Source of the DNA: Oscillospiraceae bacterium
GTDB lineage: Bacteria > Bacillota > Clostridia > Oscillospirales > Oscillospiraceae
Assembly (NCBI GenBank): GCA_016282135.1
Contig: JAEEKA010000074.1
Span: 1 to 64,000 of the forward strand
Length of the DNA: 64,000 bases
Direction: 5' to 3'
Positions 15,471 through 24,097 of the stretch are shown here, in pieces. The position numbers were made by a program, and so were the translations under genes. The notes below the pieces were generated by a model, which did not search any database, was not told the origin of the DNA, and saw only the letters and a program-made list of their open reading frames with translations. Numbering within the stretch: position 1 is the first letter of the stretch; each line of letters opens with the position of its first letter.

Positions 15471-17287
15471 GAAGTGAAAAGCTGTATCACGCCATCACCG
15501 AGGTGGACGACGCTTTGGTGGAGGAGGCGGGAAATGCGCCTGCAGGCCGGCGCAAAAAGAAGCCGCTGCGCCTGCGCTGGGTCGGCGCGATCGCGGCGGT
15601 GCTGGCCTTGGCAATTCTGGCGACGGTTCTGCTGCAGCCGGGCAATCTGACGGTTAGCGCCTACGCCCTGGAGAAGCCGGTCTATCCGGCCTGCGCGCCC
15701 TACCCGCTGCTCTCCGAGAATATGAATGCTGACGAAGAGGCCTTTCGGGAGGCCATGGAAGCCCTGCGAAAGGATTGGGAGAAGCGAGCGGAGGCACAGA
15801 AGAACTACTCGATCCAAATGCTGGACAGCTACCTGTGCGCGGCAATCCCGGCCTATTTGGGCGGCTGCGACGGAGAAAACGCGGCCTGCTCGCCTGTGAA
15901 TCTCTACTTGTCTCTCGCCATGCTGGCGGAGACGACGGACGCAGAGAGCAGAGCCCAGATCCTCTCCCTGCTGGGGATGGACAGTATGGACAGCCTGCGC
16001 CAGACTGCGAACAGCATTTTCCTGGCCAACTATCGCAACGACGGCGTCAACAAATCCCTGCTGGCTTCGGCCATTTGGCTGCGGGACGATATGGAATATA
16101 ACGCCGAGACGGTCAAGCGGCTGGCGGAGGTATACTATGCCGCTTCCTTCCGGGGCACGATGGGCAGCGAGGACTATGACAAGCTGCTGCGGCAGTGGCT
16201 CAACGAGCAGACAGATAATCTGTTGGCCGGACAGGCCGACGGCCTGTCCTTCGACCCGAACACCGTACTGGCGCTGACCACGACGGTGGATTTTGCCGCT
16301 AAGTGGAATGACGAGTTCCGGCCGGAGCGGACGATCGACGGGATCTTCCACGCACCGAACGGGGAGGAGCCCTGTCGGATGATGCGACAGTCCGACACCG
16401 GAAGCTATTGCTGGGGTGAGCAGTTCGGCGCCACCAGCCTTCCGTTGGTAAACGGCGGGTATATGCGCTTCCTGCTGCCGGATAAGGGCGTGTCCCCTGA
16501 GGCGCTGCTCCGGGATCCAGAGGCGATTCGCTACCTGCTGACCACGGGCTACGGCGCGTGGGAAAACAGCAAGCAGTTGATGATCCACCTTTCCCTGCCG
16601 AAGTTCGATATCTCCTCCCAGCTCGACCTGGCAGACGCGCTGAAAGGTTTGGGGGTGCAGGACGTCTTTGACTCGGAGCGGGCAAATTTCAGTCCGCTGA
16701 CGGGGACTGAAGGCGTGTTCCTCTCTGAGGCCACCCACGGGACGCGGGTCGTTGTGGACGAAGAAGGCGTTACCGCCGCCTCCTATACGGTGCTGATCGG
16801 TGCCGGTGCAGCCGAACCGCCGGAGGAGGAGATCGACTTTACCCTCGACCGGCCCTTCCTCTTTGCAATCTACGGTGCGGACAACCTGCCCCTCTTCGTG
16901 GGAATCGTGAACCATCCCACTGGCGGCACCGCGGAGGGCGGAAAGCGTTCCTCCGAAGCGGTCAAGCCCCAGACGATCCCGACGGCTGAACCCCCGGCTG
17001 AGACGGAAGCGTCGGAGGAGGAACTGGAAAAAGTGGATCGTGCCGGTCTTCTCAGCGCTTATTGGGAGGCAGTGAACCTGTTGACGGAGGAAGCCGGCGA
17101 TACGTCCACTGAATACCAGGTTTTGCAGAGAGAAGCGGGCTGGGAGATCGACACGTCGAATTGCCCGGAAGAGCTGACAGATGCGATCGGGGAACTCTCC
17201 CAGTATACAAGCGGCCATTATTCGATTACCGCCTTCTACGACGAGGACGGTGAAGTGCAGATCGTTCTGAACTACTCTGCGGAATAA
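15467..17287 (+). CDS. Membrane-anchored receptor with extracellular serpin domain
   Basis: 606 residues. A 36-residue cytoplasmic tail carries AITEVDDALVEEAG, a membrane helix spans about 37-56, and residues 112-484 form a serpin (CSPVNLYLSLAMLAETT, ALTTTVDFAAKW, LPKFDISSQLDLADAL, LSEATHGTRVVVDEEGVTAAS, RPFLFAIYG). The reactive-centre hinge DEEGVTAAS at 431-439 has the small residues needed for loop insertion, so inhibition is plausible; the loop runs to about 456. A linker and about 110 further residues follow. It overlaps the sigma gene by 4 nt, so the serpin may be the sensor of an anti-sigma factor, triggered by a protease. Confidence 0.85.
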   Translation: MRSEKLYHAITEVDDALVEEAGNAPAGRRKKKPLRLRWVGAIAAVLALAILATVLLQPGNLTVSAYALEKPVYPACAPYPLLSENMNADEEAFREAMEALRKDWEKRAEAQKNYSIQMLDSYLCAAIPAYLGGCDGENAACSPVNLYLSLAMLAETTDAESRAQILSLLGMDSMDSLRQTANSIFLANYRNDGVNKSLLASAIWLRDDMEYNAETVKRLAEVYYAASFRGTMGSEDYDKLLRQWLNEQTDNLLAGQADGLSFDPNTVLALTTTVDFAAKWNDEFRPERTIDGIFHAPNGEEPCRMMRQSDTGSYCWGEQFGATSLPLVNGGYMRFLLPDKGVSPEALLRDPEAIRYLLTTGYGAWENSKQLMIHLSLPKFDISSQLDLADALKGLGVQDVFDSERANFSPLTGTEGVFLSEATHGTRVVVDEEGVTAASYTVLIGAGAAEPPEEEIDFTLDRPFLFAIYGADNLPLFVGIVNHPTGGTAEGGKRSSEAVKPQTIPTAEPPAETEASEEELEKVDRAGLLSAYWEAVNLLTEEAGDTSTEYQVLQREAGWEIDTSNCPEELTDAIGELSQYTSGHYSITAFYDEDGEVQIVLNYSAE

Positions 17288-17404
17288 CGGTTCCCGCGCC
17301 GCCCACTTTTTCTGCCGCCGGGTACGGTTGTCCTTTTCAAGCTCCAGCAGCTCCGCCGCGGCGTCGGTGAGCGCGAGAATGGCATAGATCCTGTGCGTGA
17401 TGAC

Positions 17405-17446
17405 GAATCACCCTGCCGGTGTTGAACGACGCCGGCAGGGTGATTC
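17405..17446. terminator. Perfect 15-bp hairpin between convergent genes
   Basis: GAATCACCCTGCCGG (17405-17419) pairs perfectly with CCGGCAGGGTGATTC (17432-17446) around a 12-nt loop. It stands between the convergent serpin and LRR genes. There is no U-tract, so it may be a Rho-dependent or RNA-stabilising barrier. Confidence 0.6.
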
Positions 17447-17462
17447 ATGTGTCCCGAAAGGA

Positions 17463-17960
17463 TCAGGTGTTCAGTTCCTTCGACTCAAAGGCCTGGGGAT
17501 GGAGCTTGACCTCCGGGCCGATGTCCAGGGCGGAGAGCTTGTCGCAGCCCGCAAAGGCCCAGGCGTGGATGGTTTTCATGCCGGTGCCGCACTTCAGCCG
17601 CACCAGGTTCTTGCAGTCCTTGAAGCAGAAAGGAGGGATGGAACGAACCCCATCCGGGATCGTCAGCTCCTCCAGGCCGCAGCGGACGAAGGTGTAGCCC
17701 CAGAAGCGCTCCAGCCCGGCGGGCAGCTGAAGCTGCCGCAGATTTTCACAGCCGTCGAGAATGAACTCGCCCAGATCGGTGACGCCGTCCGGCAGGCGCA
17801 GCTCCGTAAGCTCCGGGTGACCGCTGAATACGCCGTCTCCGATCACCGTGACCGGCAGGCCGTCCGCCTCAGCGGGAACCTCCACCACGGCCTCGTCGCC
17901 CTTGTATGCGCTGACGCAGAGCGTGCCGTCGTCTACCTGTTTGTATTCAAATTCTATCAT
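17463..17960 (-). CDS. Leucine-rich repeat protein (BspA type), small
   Basis: 165 residues, no signal peptide. Repeats of the BspA/TpLRR kind are visible: TVIGDGVFSGHPELTELRLPDGV, FILDGCENLRQLQLPAGL, TFVRCGLEELTIPDGV, CFKDCKNLVRLKCGTGM and AFAGCDKLSALDIGPEV. These give a curved binding surface. Unlike the large LRR receptors in this window it has no membrane anchor and should be cytoplasmic. AGGAGG lies 8 nt before the ATG at 17960. Confidence 0.82.
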   Translation of the reverse strand: MIEFEYKQVDDGTLCVSAYKGDEAVVEVPAEADGLPVTVIGDGVFSGHPELTELRLPDGVTDLGEFILDGCENLRQLQLPAGLERFWGYTFVRCGLEELTIPDGVRSIPPFCFKDCKNLVRLKCGTGMKTIHAWAFAGCDKLSALDIGPEVKLHPQAFESKELNT

Positions 17961-17993
17961 GCGATTTGCCTCCTGAAGTATGGTTCTCCGAGG

Positions 17994-18022
17994 ATTATAC
18001 CACAGATGGCCGCGTTTGTAAA
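17994..18022 (-). promoter_or_regulatory. Promoter of the small LRR gene
   Basis: TTTACA and TATAAT on the minus strand are separated by 17 bp, about 30 nt upstream of the ATG at 17960. Confidence 0.7.
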
Positions 18023-18056
18023 ACAATAATCGCAGGGATTTCAACGCAATCAAGGC

Positions 18057-18085
18057 TTGCGCCCCGGTCGAAAGGGGCGTATAAT
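18057..18085 (+). promoter_or_regulatory. Promoter of the tandem GNAT gene
   Basis: TTGCGC and TATAAT are separated by 17 bp; the spacer holds CCCCGGTCGAAAGGGG, a short dyad that could be an operator. It diverges from the promoter at 17994-18022. Confidence 0.6.
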
Positions 18086-18116
18086 AAGAAAAACGAAACG
18101 GAAGGGAGCGAAACGA

Positions 18117-19163
18117 ATGGAGCTGCTGCGCTTTGACCGCCTGGAGGATCTGGATTTCCCGAGGCTGATGGAGATCTACCGGGAGGGCAATCTCCGGACC
18201 ATCCCCTACTTCTTCCCCGACGAGACGGATCCCGAGCGGGGTCTGCGGGGGGTGGAGGAGAAATTCTACGAGTATTACCAGACGGATTTTTACGCCGCGC
18301 CGGGAAGACGCAGCTACGTGCTGGCGGACGGAGACCGGTGGGTCAGCGCCCTGCGGCTCTTTCCCGTTCCGGGGCAAAAAGGCGCCTGGCACGCCGAGGC
18401 GCTGGCTACCGCGGCGGATTGCCGCAGGCGGGGTTACGCCAAGCGCCTCTTTGAGCTGCTGTTCCGGGCGCTGGGCGCGGAGGGCCCCTTTGTCGTCACC
18501 GACAGCGTCAACCGGGACAATGCTGCTTCCCTGGCCCTCCATGAGGCCGCGGGCTTTCAGCTGACCCAGGACCCGGCCTGCTGCCCGCTGAACGGCAAAA
18601 CGAATCCCAAGGCATTCGGGTTTTCCTATCGATTTGAAGGCTGGGAAGCGCCGTCGCGCCTGCCGGCGGAGAGCCTTTCCACCCGTTACCTTGTGCGGCG
18701 GCTGGAGGAAACGGACGTTCCCGCGCTCCTGGCGCTCTGCGCCAGCAATCCCCAATTCTACCGTCACTGCCCGCCGCCTGCCACGGCCCAGAGCCTGCGG
18801 GAGAACATGGCCGCCCTGCCGCCGCGGAAAACCCTGAACGACAAGTATTACCTGGGCTTCTTTGACGGGACGCAGCTTGTGGCCGTGCTGGATCTGATCG
18901 CGGGCTTTCCCGGGCCGGAGATCGCCTTCTGGGGCTTTTTCATGCTGGACGCCGCCATCCAGGGGCAGGGGAGAGGCACGGCGCTGGTCTCCGAGCTCTG
19001 CGCGGCCTTGCGGGAGCAGGGCTTCCGTGCCGTCCGCCTCGGTTGGGTCAAGACCAACCCGCAGGCGCAGCACTTCTGGAAAAAGAACGGCTTTCGGGAG
19101 ACCGGCGTCAGCTATGAAACCGGCGGCTATACCGTGGTCGTGGCGCAGCGGGAGTTGACATAA
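18117..19163 (+). CDS. Two-domain GNAT acetyltransferase
   Basis: 348 residues with two GNAT domains in tandem. The first (about 1-165) has ADCRRRGYAKRLFELLFRAL and NRDNAASLALHEAAGFQL. The second (about 190-348) has DAAIQGQGRGTALVSELCAALREQG and NPQAQHFWKKNGFRETG. Both keep the acetyl-CoA turn, so both may be active; mycothiol synthase-like tandem GNATs show similar layout but the substrate here is unknown. The ATG at 18117 follows GAAGGGAG. Its end meets a bidirectional terminator. Confidence 0.85.
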   Translation: MELLRFDRLEDLDFPRLMEIYREGNLRTIPYFFPDETDPERGLRGVEEKFYEYYQTDFYAAPGRRSYVLADGDRWVSALRLFPVPGQKGAWHAEALATAADCRRRGYAKRLFELLFRALGAEGPFVVTDSVNRDNAASLALHEAAGFQLTQDPACCPLNGKTNPKAFGFSYRFEGWEAPSRLPAESLSTRYLVRRLEETDVPALLALCASNPQFYRHCPPPATAQSLRENMAALPPRKTLNDKYYLGFFDGTQLVAVLDLIAGFPGPEIAFWGFFMLDAAIQGQGRGTALVSELCAALREQGFRAVRLGWVKTNPQAQHFWKKNGFRETGVSYETGGYTVVVAQRELT

Positions 19164-19199
19164 TATTTTGCTCTGCAAGCGAGGATCAAAGAGAACAGA

Positions 19200-19232
19200 A
19201 ACGGGACGGCCTGGTGGAGGCCGTCCCGTTTT
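19200..19232. terminator. Bidirectional rho-independent terminator
   Basis: AACGGGACGGCCT pairs with AGGCCGTCCCGTT around GGTGG, with T residues after the right arm. It separates the convergent tandem-GNAT and carboxypeptidase genes. Confidence 0.8.
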
Positions 19233-19240
19233 GCGCTTGT

Positions 19241-21793
19241 TCAGTTGCCGGTCAGCTCGATCTCCGGGCGGCTTGCGGACTCTTTCGTCGCCTTGGGGCC
19301 GTTGTAATGCTGCAGCAGATCGGCGATGGCGGCCTGGAATTTGACCACGCAGCCGGAGGAGTAGAAGGCGGCGGTGCTGTAGATCCCGCCGGGCAGCTCC
19401 AGCAGACAGCTGTCATAGCCCAGCTCGTAGGCGGCCCAGCTGCTGAGATAGCCCCTGGCTCCATAGAGCGAGGCGTAGGAGTTGCCGGTGAACTGCGCGC
19501 GAAATGCGTCGTAGATGGTTCCGTACCCGCTGGAGGTGATGATCTGCGAGTACCAGCCGTGGGTGTCGATCAGAATGTTGAAGCCGGAGCCCTTGGCGTT
19601 GGTGACAAAATCCGCGATCGCCCGGGCTTCCGCGCAGGCCAGCGGGGCAGAGCCGTTGAAGTTCCGGCTTCCGCTGAAGCTTGCGAAGCAGTAGGGGAAG
19701 CTGCGGTTCATGTCGATGCCCCGGTCGGTTTTCAGCTCTCCGGCAGAGTTGTAGTAGGTGGTTGTGCAGCGGCCCGGCCCGTTGCAGGTGGTGCCGTAGT
19801 AGAGGCCGTCCGGATTCATGCAGCGAAGAATGTACACAGTCCAATCTCCGTCGCGCACCAGGTCGTAGTTGTTTTCCAGGTAGAAGTCCAGCTTATCGGC
19901 CAGATAGACCAGCATTTCGCCGTCCTGATTCCAGTTGTCCTCCCAGCCGTGGAGCGCAAAGGTGAGCACCATGACGTTTTTGCCGTCTCCGATCTGATAG
20001 GCGGTGAGGGGGAAGGAGCCGGAGCCGCTGGTGCCGTACTGAATGGTGCGGATGACCTTCTCGGGGAGGGTGAAGGAGACGCGCTTGTTTACCCGTTCCA
20101 GGCGGGTGATCGTCTCCGCCAGCTCCGTGAGGGAGACGGGCTCAGATACCCGGGCCTCGTGCTCCTCGCCGGATCCGGTCATGATGCCGGCCCGGTAGAG
20201 GCTGAGCACAGCGTAGTAGCATTCATAGGAATCGTCGATGTCCGGGACCCGGGGGATGTCGTTGATGGCGTCAAGCGTTCTGCCGCGGACGGCCCGCCAG
20301 AGATAGATGGCCGTCTCGCCCCGGGTGATGGCCTGGTCGTAGGAGGCCCGGACGCCGTCGAGGATGCCGTATTCCAGCGCTTTGTTGATATAATCCTGCA
20401 TCTGCCCGGAGCTGACGGGATACTCCACCCGGAAATAGGCCTCGTAGATGCGAACACAGGCGCGGAGCACGTCCGCAGTGGTCACGTTCCAATCTGCGCT
20501 GAGGGTGGCCTCCGGGGTCATGGTCTGGGAGAAGACGGAAAGATCGATGCCGCTGAGATTGAGCGTTTTCCAACTCGCCGTGGTGCAGCGTCCGGTATAG
20601 CCGGTGCAGTTGAAGTCCACCCCGTAGAAGGAGACGGTGCAGGGAGTGTGCAGCAGGAAGCCGTCCTTTGCGGCGTAGAGATGACCGGCCTTCAGGTAGA
20701 TCCCGTCGTCGTAGCTGCCGGGGGCGGCGATGGGAACGCCGCCGGAGAGCAGGATCAATTCCCCGTCCGCCAGGGCCAGGACCTCGGTGCGGGCCGTGCA
20801 GACGCCGGAGCTGCCGGTGCAGCTATAGCTGATCCCGTTCAGGGTCCCGGTTGTCTGGCTGTGGATGTAGGCTCCGTTTTCTGCGGCAAAGAGCCTTCCG
20901 CCGATGCAGTAGAAGCCGTCGGGGATCCACACGCTGCCGCCGGCGCTCGGGTTCCACCATTGTTCATCGGCGTCCGCTGTCGCGTAGATGGCGCTGTGCC
21001 CGGTGGCGGCCTCCATGACCGCGTCGTAATACCAGCTGTCGCTTTGCACGTCGGGGAAGAACGGCAGCCCACTGCCAGAGGCAATGGCCTCCGCGTCCGG
21101 CACCCGTCCGAAGAAGTGATTGAGGATGGTGACGGCCTCAGCTCTGGTGACGCCCTTCTCGGGGTAGAAGCCGCCGTCGGGGAAGCCTGAGACCCAACCC
21201 TTTTCCTTTGCCAGCGCGATGGCCGCGCCTGCCCAATGGTCGGCGGGCACATCGGGGAAGCTCTCATCCGAGGCGGCCGTCTCGCCGGAGACGGCGGCAA
21301 GCACGGTGACCAGCTCTGCGCGGGTGGCCTTGGCGTCGGGACGGAAGGTCCCATCCGGGAAGCCGGATAAAATGCCGGCGGAAGCCAGAGCGTTGACCGC
21401 GTCGGAATACCACGCGCCCTCCGGCACGTCCGAAAAACGGGACGGCCCGGCTTCATACCGGCCGAGGGCGTAAAGGATCACAGCCAGCTGGGCGCGGGAG
21501 GCTTCGCTGTTCGGATAAAAGCACCCGTCCGGCATCCCGTGGACGTAGGACTGATGGTACTCATCCGGCCGGGAATCCGGGACTGCGGGCCCGGTTTCCT
21601 CCGGCCCGGTTTCTGCGGTTGCGGTTTCTTCCGGCACAGTCTCTTCCGGCACGGTCTCCGAGGCTCCGGTGCTCTCAAGGGGCTCCGCGGCTACTGCGGA
21701 CGCAGTGGCCCGGAGCGGGTTATCCGCAAAGACAGCGGATGACAGCGGAAGCAGGAAGCTGATGATCAGAAAAAAACAGGAAAGACGCTTCAT
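19241..21793 (-). CDS. Secreted SLH-anchored M14 zinc carboxypeptidase
   Basis: 850 residues. Signal peptide 1-23; Pro/Glu/Thr-rich linker to about 75; three SLH-type repeats to about 265 (FSDVPEGAWYSDAVNALASAG, ILSGFPDGTFRPDAKATRAEL, WVSGFPDGGFYPEKGVTRAEA). Two related blocks of about 35 residues at 300-335 and 371-405 (LFAAENGAYIHS / LYAAKDGFLLHT) look like a wall-binding repeat. A second SLH-like stretch covers 435-570. The peptidase domain (about 580-835) has HGWE (His615, Glu618), NRSF (Asn696, Arg697), His745 in DTHGW and the catalytic Glu799 in LLELPGG, so all M14 metal and catalytic residues are present. It should trim cell-wall peptides or proteins at the surface. Confidence 0.85.
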   Translation of the reverse strand: MKRLSCFFLIISFLLPLSSAVFADNPLRATASAVAAEPLESTGASETVPEETVPEETATAETGPEETGPAVPDSRPDEYHQSYVHGMPDGCFYPNSEASRAQLAVILYALGRYEAGPSRFSDVPEGAWYSDAVNALASAGILSGFPDGTFRPDAKATRAELVTVLAAVSGETAASDESFPDVPADHWAGAAIALAKEKGWVSGFPDGGFYPEKGVTRAEAVTILNHFFGRVPDAEAIASGSGLPFFPDVQSDSWYYDAVMEAATGHSAIYATADADEQWWNPSAGGSVWIPDGFYCIGGRLFAAENGAYIHSQTTGTLNGISYSCTGSSGVCTARTEVLALADGELILLSGGVPIAAPGSYDDGIYLKAGHLYAAKDGFLLHTPCTVSFYGVDFNCTGYTGRCTTASWKTLNLSGIDLSVFSQTMTPEATLSADWNVTTADVLRACVRIYEAYFRVEYPVSSGQMQDYINKALEYGILDGVRASYDQAITRGETAIYLWRAVRGRTLDAINDIPRVPDIDDSYECYYAVLSLYRAGIMTGSGEEHEARVSEPVSLTELAETITRLERVNKRVSFTLPEKVIRTIQYGTSGSGSFPLTAYQIGDGKNVMVLTFALHGWEDNWNQDGEMLVYLADKLDFYLENNYDLVRDGDWTVYILRCMNPDGLYYGTTCNGPGRCTTTYYNSAGELKTDRGIDMNRSFPYCFASFSGSRNFNGSAPLACAEARAIADFVTNAKGSGFNILIDTHGWYSQIITSSGYGTIYDAFRAQFTGNSYASLYGARGYLSSWAAYELGYDSCLLELPGGIYSTAAFYSSGCVVKFQAAIADLLQHYNGPKATKESASRPEIELTGN

Positions 21794-21841
21794 AGGGGTT
21801 CCTCCAAGTGAACGGTTGACATCGGGGCGCGGAACAGCCGG

Positions 21842-22969
21842 TCAGACGACGCTGACGCCGTTGATCTCAATGCCCTCGTCGGCGGCGATGACGACGCAGC
21901 GCACGCCGCCCAGCTCCCGGACCTGGATCAGATCCTGCCGGTCGGGATTCACCTTGATCACCACGTCCGGGGTCTTGTATTCCAGATGGGCAGTGTTGAT
22001 CAGATTCTGAGGCGGCATGGAGGCGTCCACACCGAAGGCCTGCTCATACTTGACCCGGAAGGCGGCCATCTTCGGCTCAGAGATGCCGGTGTGTTCCAGC
22101 ACCTCGCTCAATTCTTCACAGGAAACGGTCAGCGGCTCGGGGACTCTGGCCTCCTTGTGGACGGCGGCCTTCTCCCGCAGCTGGGTGTGGACCGTCTGGA
22201 TGACCTCCGGCTTGCATTCCTCCTCCAGGGCGTCCACCAGGACCTCCCGGAAGGTGTCCTTCTGCACGCCGATGGCCATGGGCGGCCGGGTGCGGAAGAC
22301 GGCTTCGATGAATTCGTCGTAGCCCTGCTCCTTGGAGCGGTTGTACAGCAGCGCCCCGTAGAGGTTGGTTGCCCGGTCGTCAAAGGCAGGAAAGAGGAAG
22401 CCCAGCTCGGGATTCCCGGCGACGCAGTCTACGCCGCGGCCGTGGAAGCTCTTCTCCGCGGGGTCGTAGCGCAGCCCCGGCTTGGTCTCCTTGACCGGGC
22501 AGACGGCGCAGACCAGATAGGAGAACTGGGTGTCGCCGGAATCGCCGTGGAGGCTGCCGTCCTTCCCCCGGAAGGGCACGTCGTAGACGTCCGAGGCCAG
22601 CAGGATCAGATAGCCGGTCTCCGGCAGGCGCAGGCTCCCGGCAATCTTGGCAAACAGGGCGTGCCGGGACTCGGCGGCGGACAGACGCTCATGGAGCAGC
22701 TTCATCAGCAGGGCGTGCTCCTCGCCGCTCTGCACCTGGGCCGTGGAAAAGCTCAGCTCGGAGAGCGTCCTGCCCAGGGTCCCGGAGATGCCCTTGCGAA
22801 GCAGCTCCAGGTATTTTTCCTGCTCCGCCACGGGGAGCAGGGTCAGAGATTCGTCAAATTCCGCCAGGATATCGCCGATGGGGCTGACGTAGCAGCCGTA
22901 GATATGGGTGATGGCTGTGCGATCCGCCCGGAAGCGCCGCCGCAGCTCGGAAAGCTCTTTGTCGATCAA
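21842..22969 (-). CDS. DUF4317 family protein
   Basis: 375 residues matching DUF4317, a Clostridia-wide family of unknown function: ELSELRRRFRADRTAITHIYGCYV near the start, FLFPAFDDRATNLYGALLYNRS in the middle and VIKVNPDRQDLIQVRELGGVRC near the end. The start is a TTG at 22969, preceded by GGAGGA at 7 nt; the longer reading from 23035 has no ribosome site and its extra residues are not family-like. An extended -10 (TGCTAAAAT) lies just upstream. It is 48 nt before the carboxypeptidase gene on the same strand. Confidence 0.82.
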   Translation of the reverse strand: MIDKELSELRRRFRADRTAITHIYGCYVSPIGDILAEFDESLTLLPVAEQEKYLELLRKGISGTLGRTLSELSFSTAQVQSGEEHALLMKLLHERLSAAESRHALFAKIAGSLRLPETGYLILLASDVYDVPFRGKDGSLHGDSGDTQFSYLVCAVCPVKETKPGLRYDPAEKSFHGRGVDCVAGNPELGFLFPAFDDRATNLYGALLYNRSKEQGYDEFIEAVFRTRPPMAIGVQKDTFREVLVDALEEECKPEVIQTVHTQLREKAAVHKEARVPEPLTVSCEELSEVLEHTGISEPKMAAFRVKYEQAFGVDASMPPQNLINTAHLEYKTPDVVIKVNPDRQDLIQVRELGGVRCVVIAADEGIEINGVSVV

Positions 22970-23076
22970 GGGATCTTCCTCCAAATGTATTCTTCCAACT
23001 ATTTTAGCACAATTTCCCCGAAAAATCCAGTGCAAATATATATACGGTTGTTTGGCATAAAAAGTTGCAAAACAGA

Positions 23077-23105
23077 TTGACTTTCCATTTTTCGAGCCTT
23101 ATAAT
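23077..23105 (+). promoter_or_regulatory. Strong promoter of the zinc-ribbon gene
   Basis: TTGACT and TATAAT are separated by exactly 17 bp, about 32 nt before the ATG at 23138. Confidence 0.8.
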
Positions 23106-23137
23106 AAAACCAGATTAAAACAGAGAGGAGCCTGCGT

Positions 23138-24007
23138 ATGAGCAACGACATTCGAGTCAATCGGTCGGAGATCAACCGGCTGAACAAGGCCATCGCCGAG
23201 GAGGAACAGAATATCAATTACGCTTTTCAGCGGATCGGCCAGACCTATTTTGCCACCCATCGCCAGGATGCGGAGGAATCCCAGAAGGCAAATATCCAGG
23301 CTGTGTTGGACTCCATGCAGCGTGCAAGCACCTACAAGGATCAGATCAACGTGCTCCGCGGTATCGCCATCTGCCCCAACTGCAAGGCTGAGGTAGACAT
23401 CCGCGCGGCCTTCTGCAGCTGCTGCGGCACCAAGATGCCCATGCAGACGCCGCCGGCTTCTCCTGCCGCCCCCGGCACGACGATTTGCCCCAACTGTGGC
23501 AACGTGTGCGCGGCCGGCACCAGATTCTGCAACCAGTGCGGTACCCGGATCCCGGAGAGCGCGCCGGCTGCCCCGGCTCCGGCCTATGCTGCCCCGGCTT
23601 ATGCGCCGATCCCGGAGCCCACGCCCGCCCCGGCCTATGCGCCGATCCCGGAGCCCACGCCTGCACCGGCTTATGCGCCCATTCCGGAGCCTGTCCAGGC
23701 CTATTCGCCCATTCCGGAGCCGGTCTTCCAGGCGCCGCAAGGCCCCGCCCAGACGCCTGTGTGCAACGCCGGGATGGAGTACGCCCCCGCGGCTGCCCCG
23801 GAGCCCGCGCCCGCAGCGGAGCCCATGCCGGAACCCGCAGCGGAGCCCATGCCGGAGCCTGCCCCTGCGCCCGAGGAGCCCGCGCCCGAGGAGCCCGTGC
23901 CCGAGCAGCCCGCCGCACCGGCCCAGAAGTTCTGCGCCAACTGCGGCACACCGCTGGATCCCGATTACCGCTTCTGCCTGGAATGCGGCACCCCGGTGCA
24001 GCAATAA
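23138..24007 (+). CDS. Triple zinc-ribbon protein with Pro-rich repeats
   Basis: 289 residues. A helical, coiled-coil-prone N-terminus (1-75) is followed by two zinc ribbons (Cys79/82/93/96 and Cys117/120/131/134), a Pro/Ala/Glu-rich region, and a third ribbon at the C-terminus (CANCGTPLDPDYRFCLECG). No enzyme domain, signal peptide or membrane helix is present, so it is probably an adaptor. The middle contains tandem copies of a 12-residue unit APAYAPIPEPTP. It has its own promoter and terminator, so it is a single-gene unit. Confidence 0.75.
   Translation: MSNDIRVNRSEINRLNKAIAEEEQNINYAFQRIGQTYFATHRQDAEESQKANIQAVLDSMQRASTYKDQINVLRGIAICPNCKAEVDIRAAFCSCCGTKMPMQTPPASPAAPGTTICPNCGNVCAAGTRFCNQCGTRIPESAPAAPAPAYAAPAYAPIPEPTPAPAYAPIPEPTPAPAYAPIPEPVQAYSPIPEPVFQAPQGPAQTPVCNAGMEYAPAAAPEPAPAAEPMPEPAAEPMPEPAPAPEEPAPEEPVPEQPAAPAQKFCANCGTPLDPDYRFCLECGTPVQQ
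23591..23725 (+). repeat. 36-bp in-frame tandem repeat
   Basis: Three near-identical 36-bp units (23591-23626, 23627-23662, 23663-23698) and a shorter fourth encode APAYAPIPEPTP repeats. Copy number is likely to vary between strains. Confidence 0.85.
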
Positions 24008-24038
24008 TAGCAATCGTGTTGTTTGCGTGTCTCTTCCG

Positions 24039-24068
24039 GAGCGTCTGCCAAACGGCAGGCGCTCTTTT
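24039..24068 (+). terminator. Rho-independent terminator
   Basis: GAGCGTCTGCC pairs with GGCAGGCGCTC around AAAC and is followed by TTTT. It ends the zinc-ribbon transcript. Confidence 0.85.
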
Positions 24069-24097
24069 CAAAAAATCAGAAAATTTTTGAAAAAAGC

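Noticed and set aside
15461..17218. 585-codon minus-strand frame opposite the serpin gene
   Set aside because: Antisense to a gene with clear serpin motifs; no independent support.
17289..17399. Minus-strand fragment reading HRIYAILALTDAAAELLELEK
   Set aside because: It looks protein-like and may be a gene remnant, but it has no start, stop or recognisable family, so it is not listed as a gene.
22970..23035. N-terminal extension of the DUF4317 protein
   Set aside because: No ribosome site at the upstream start; a TTG with GGAGGA at 22969 gives a family-like N-terminus.
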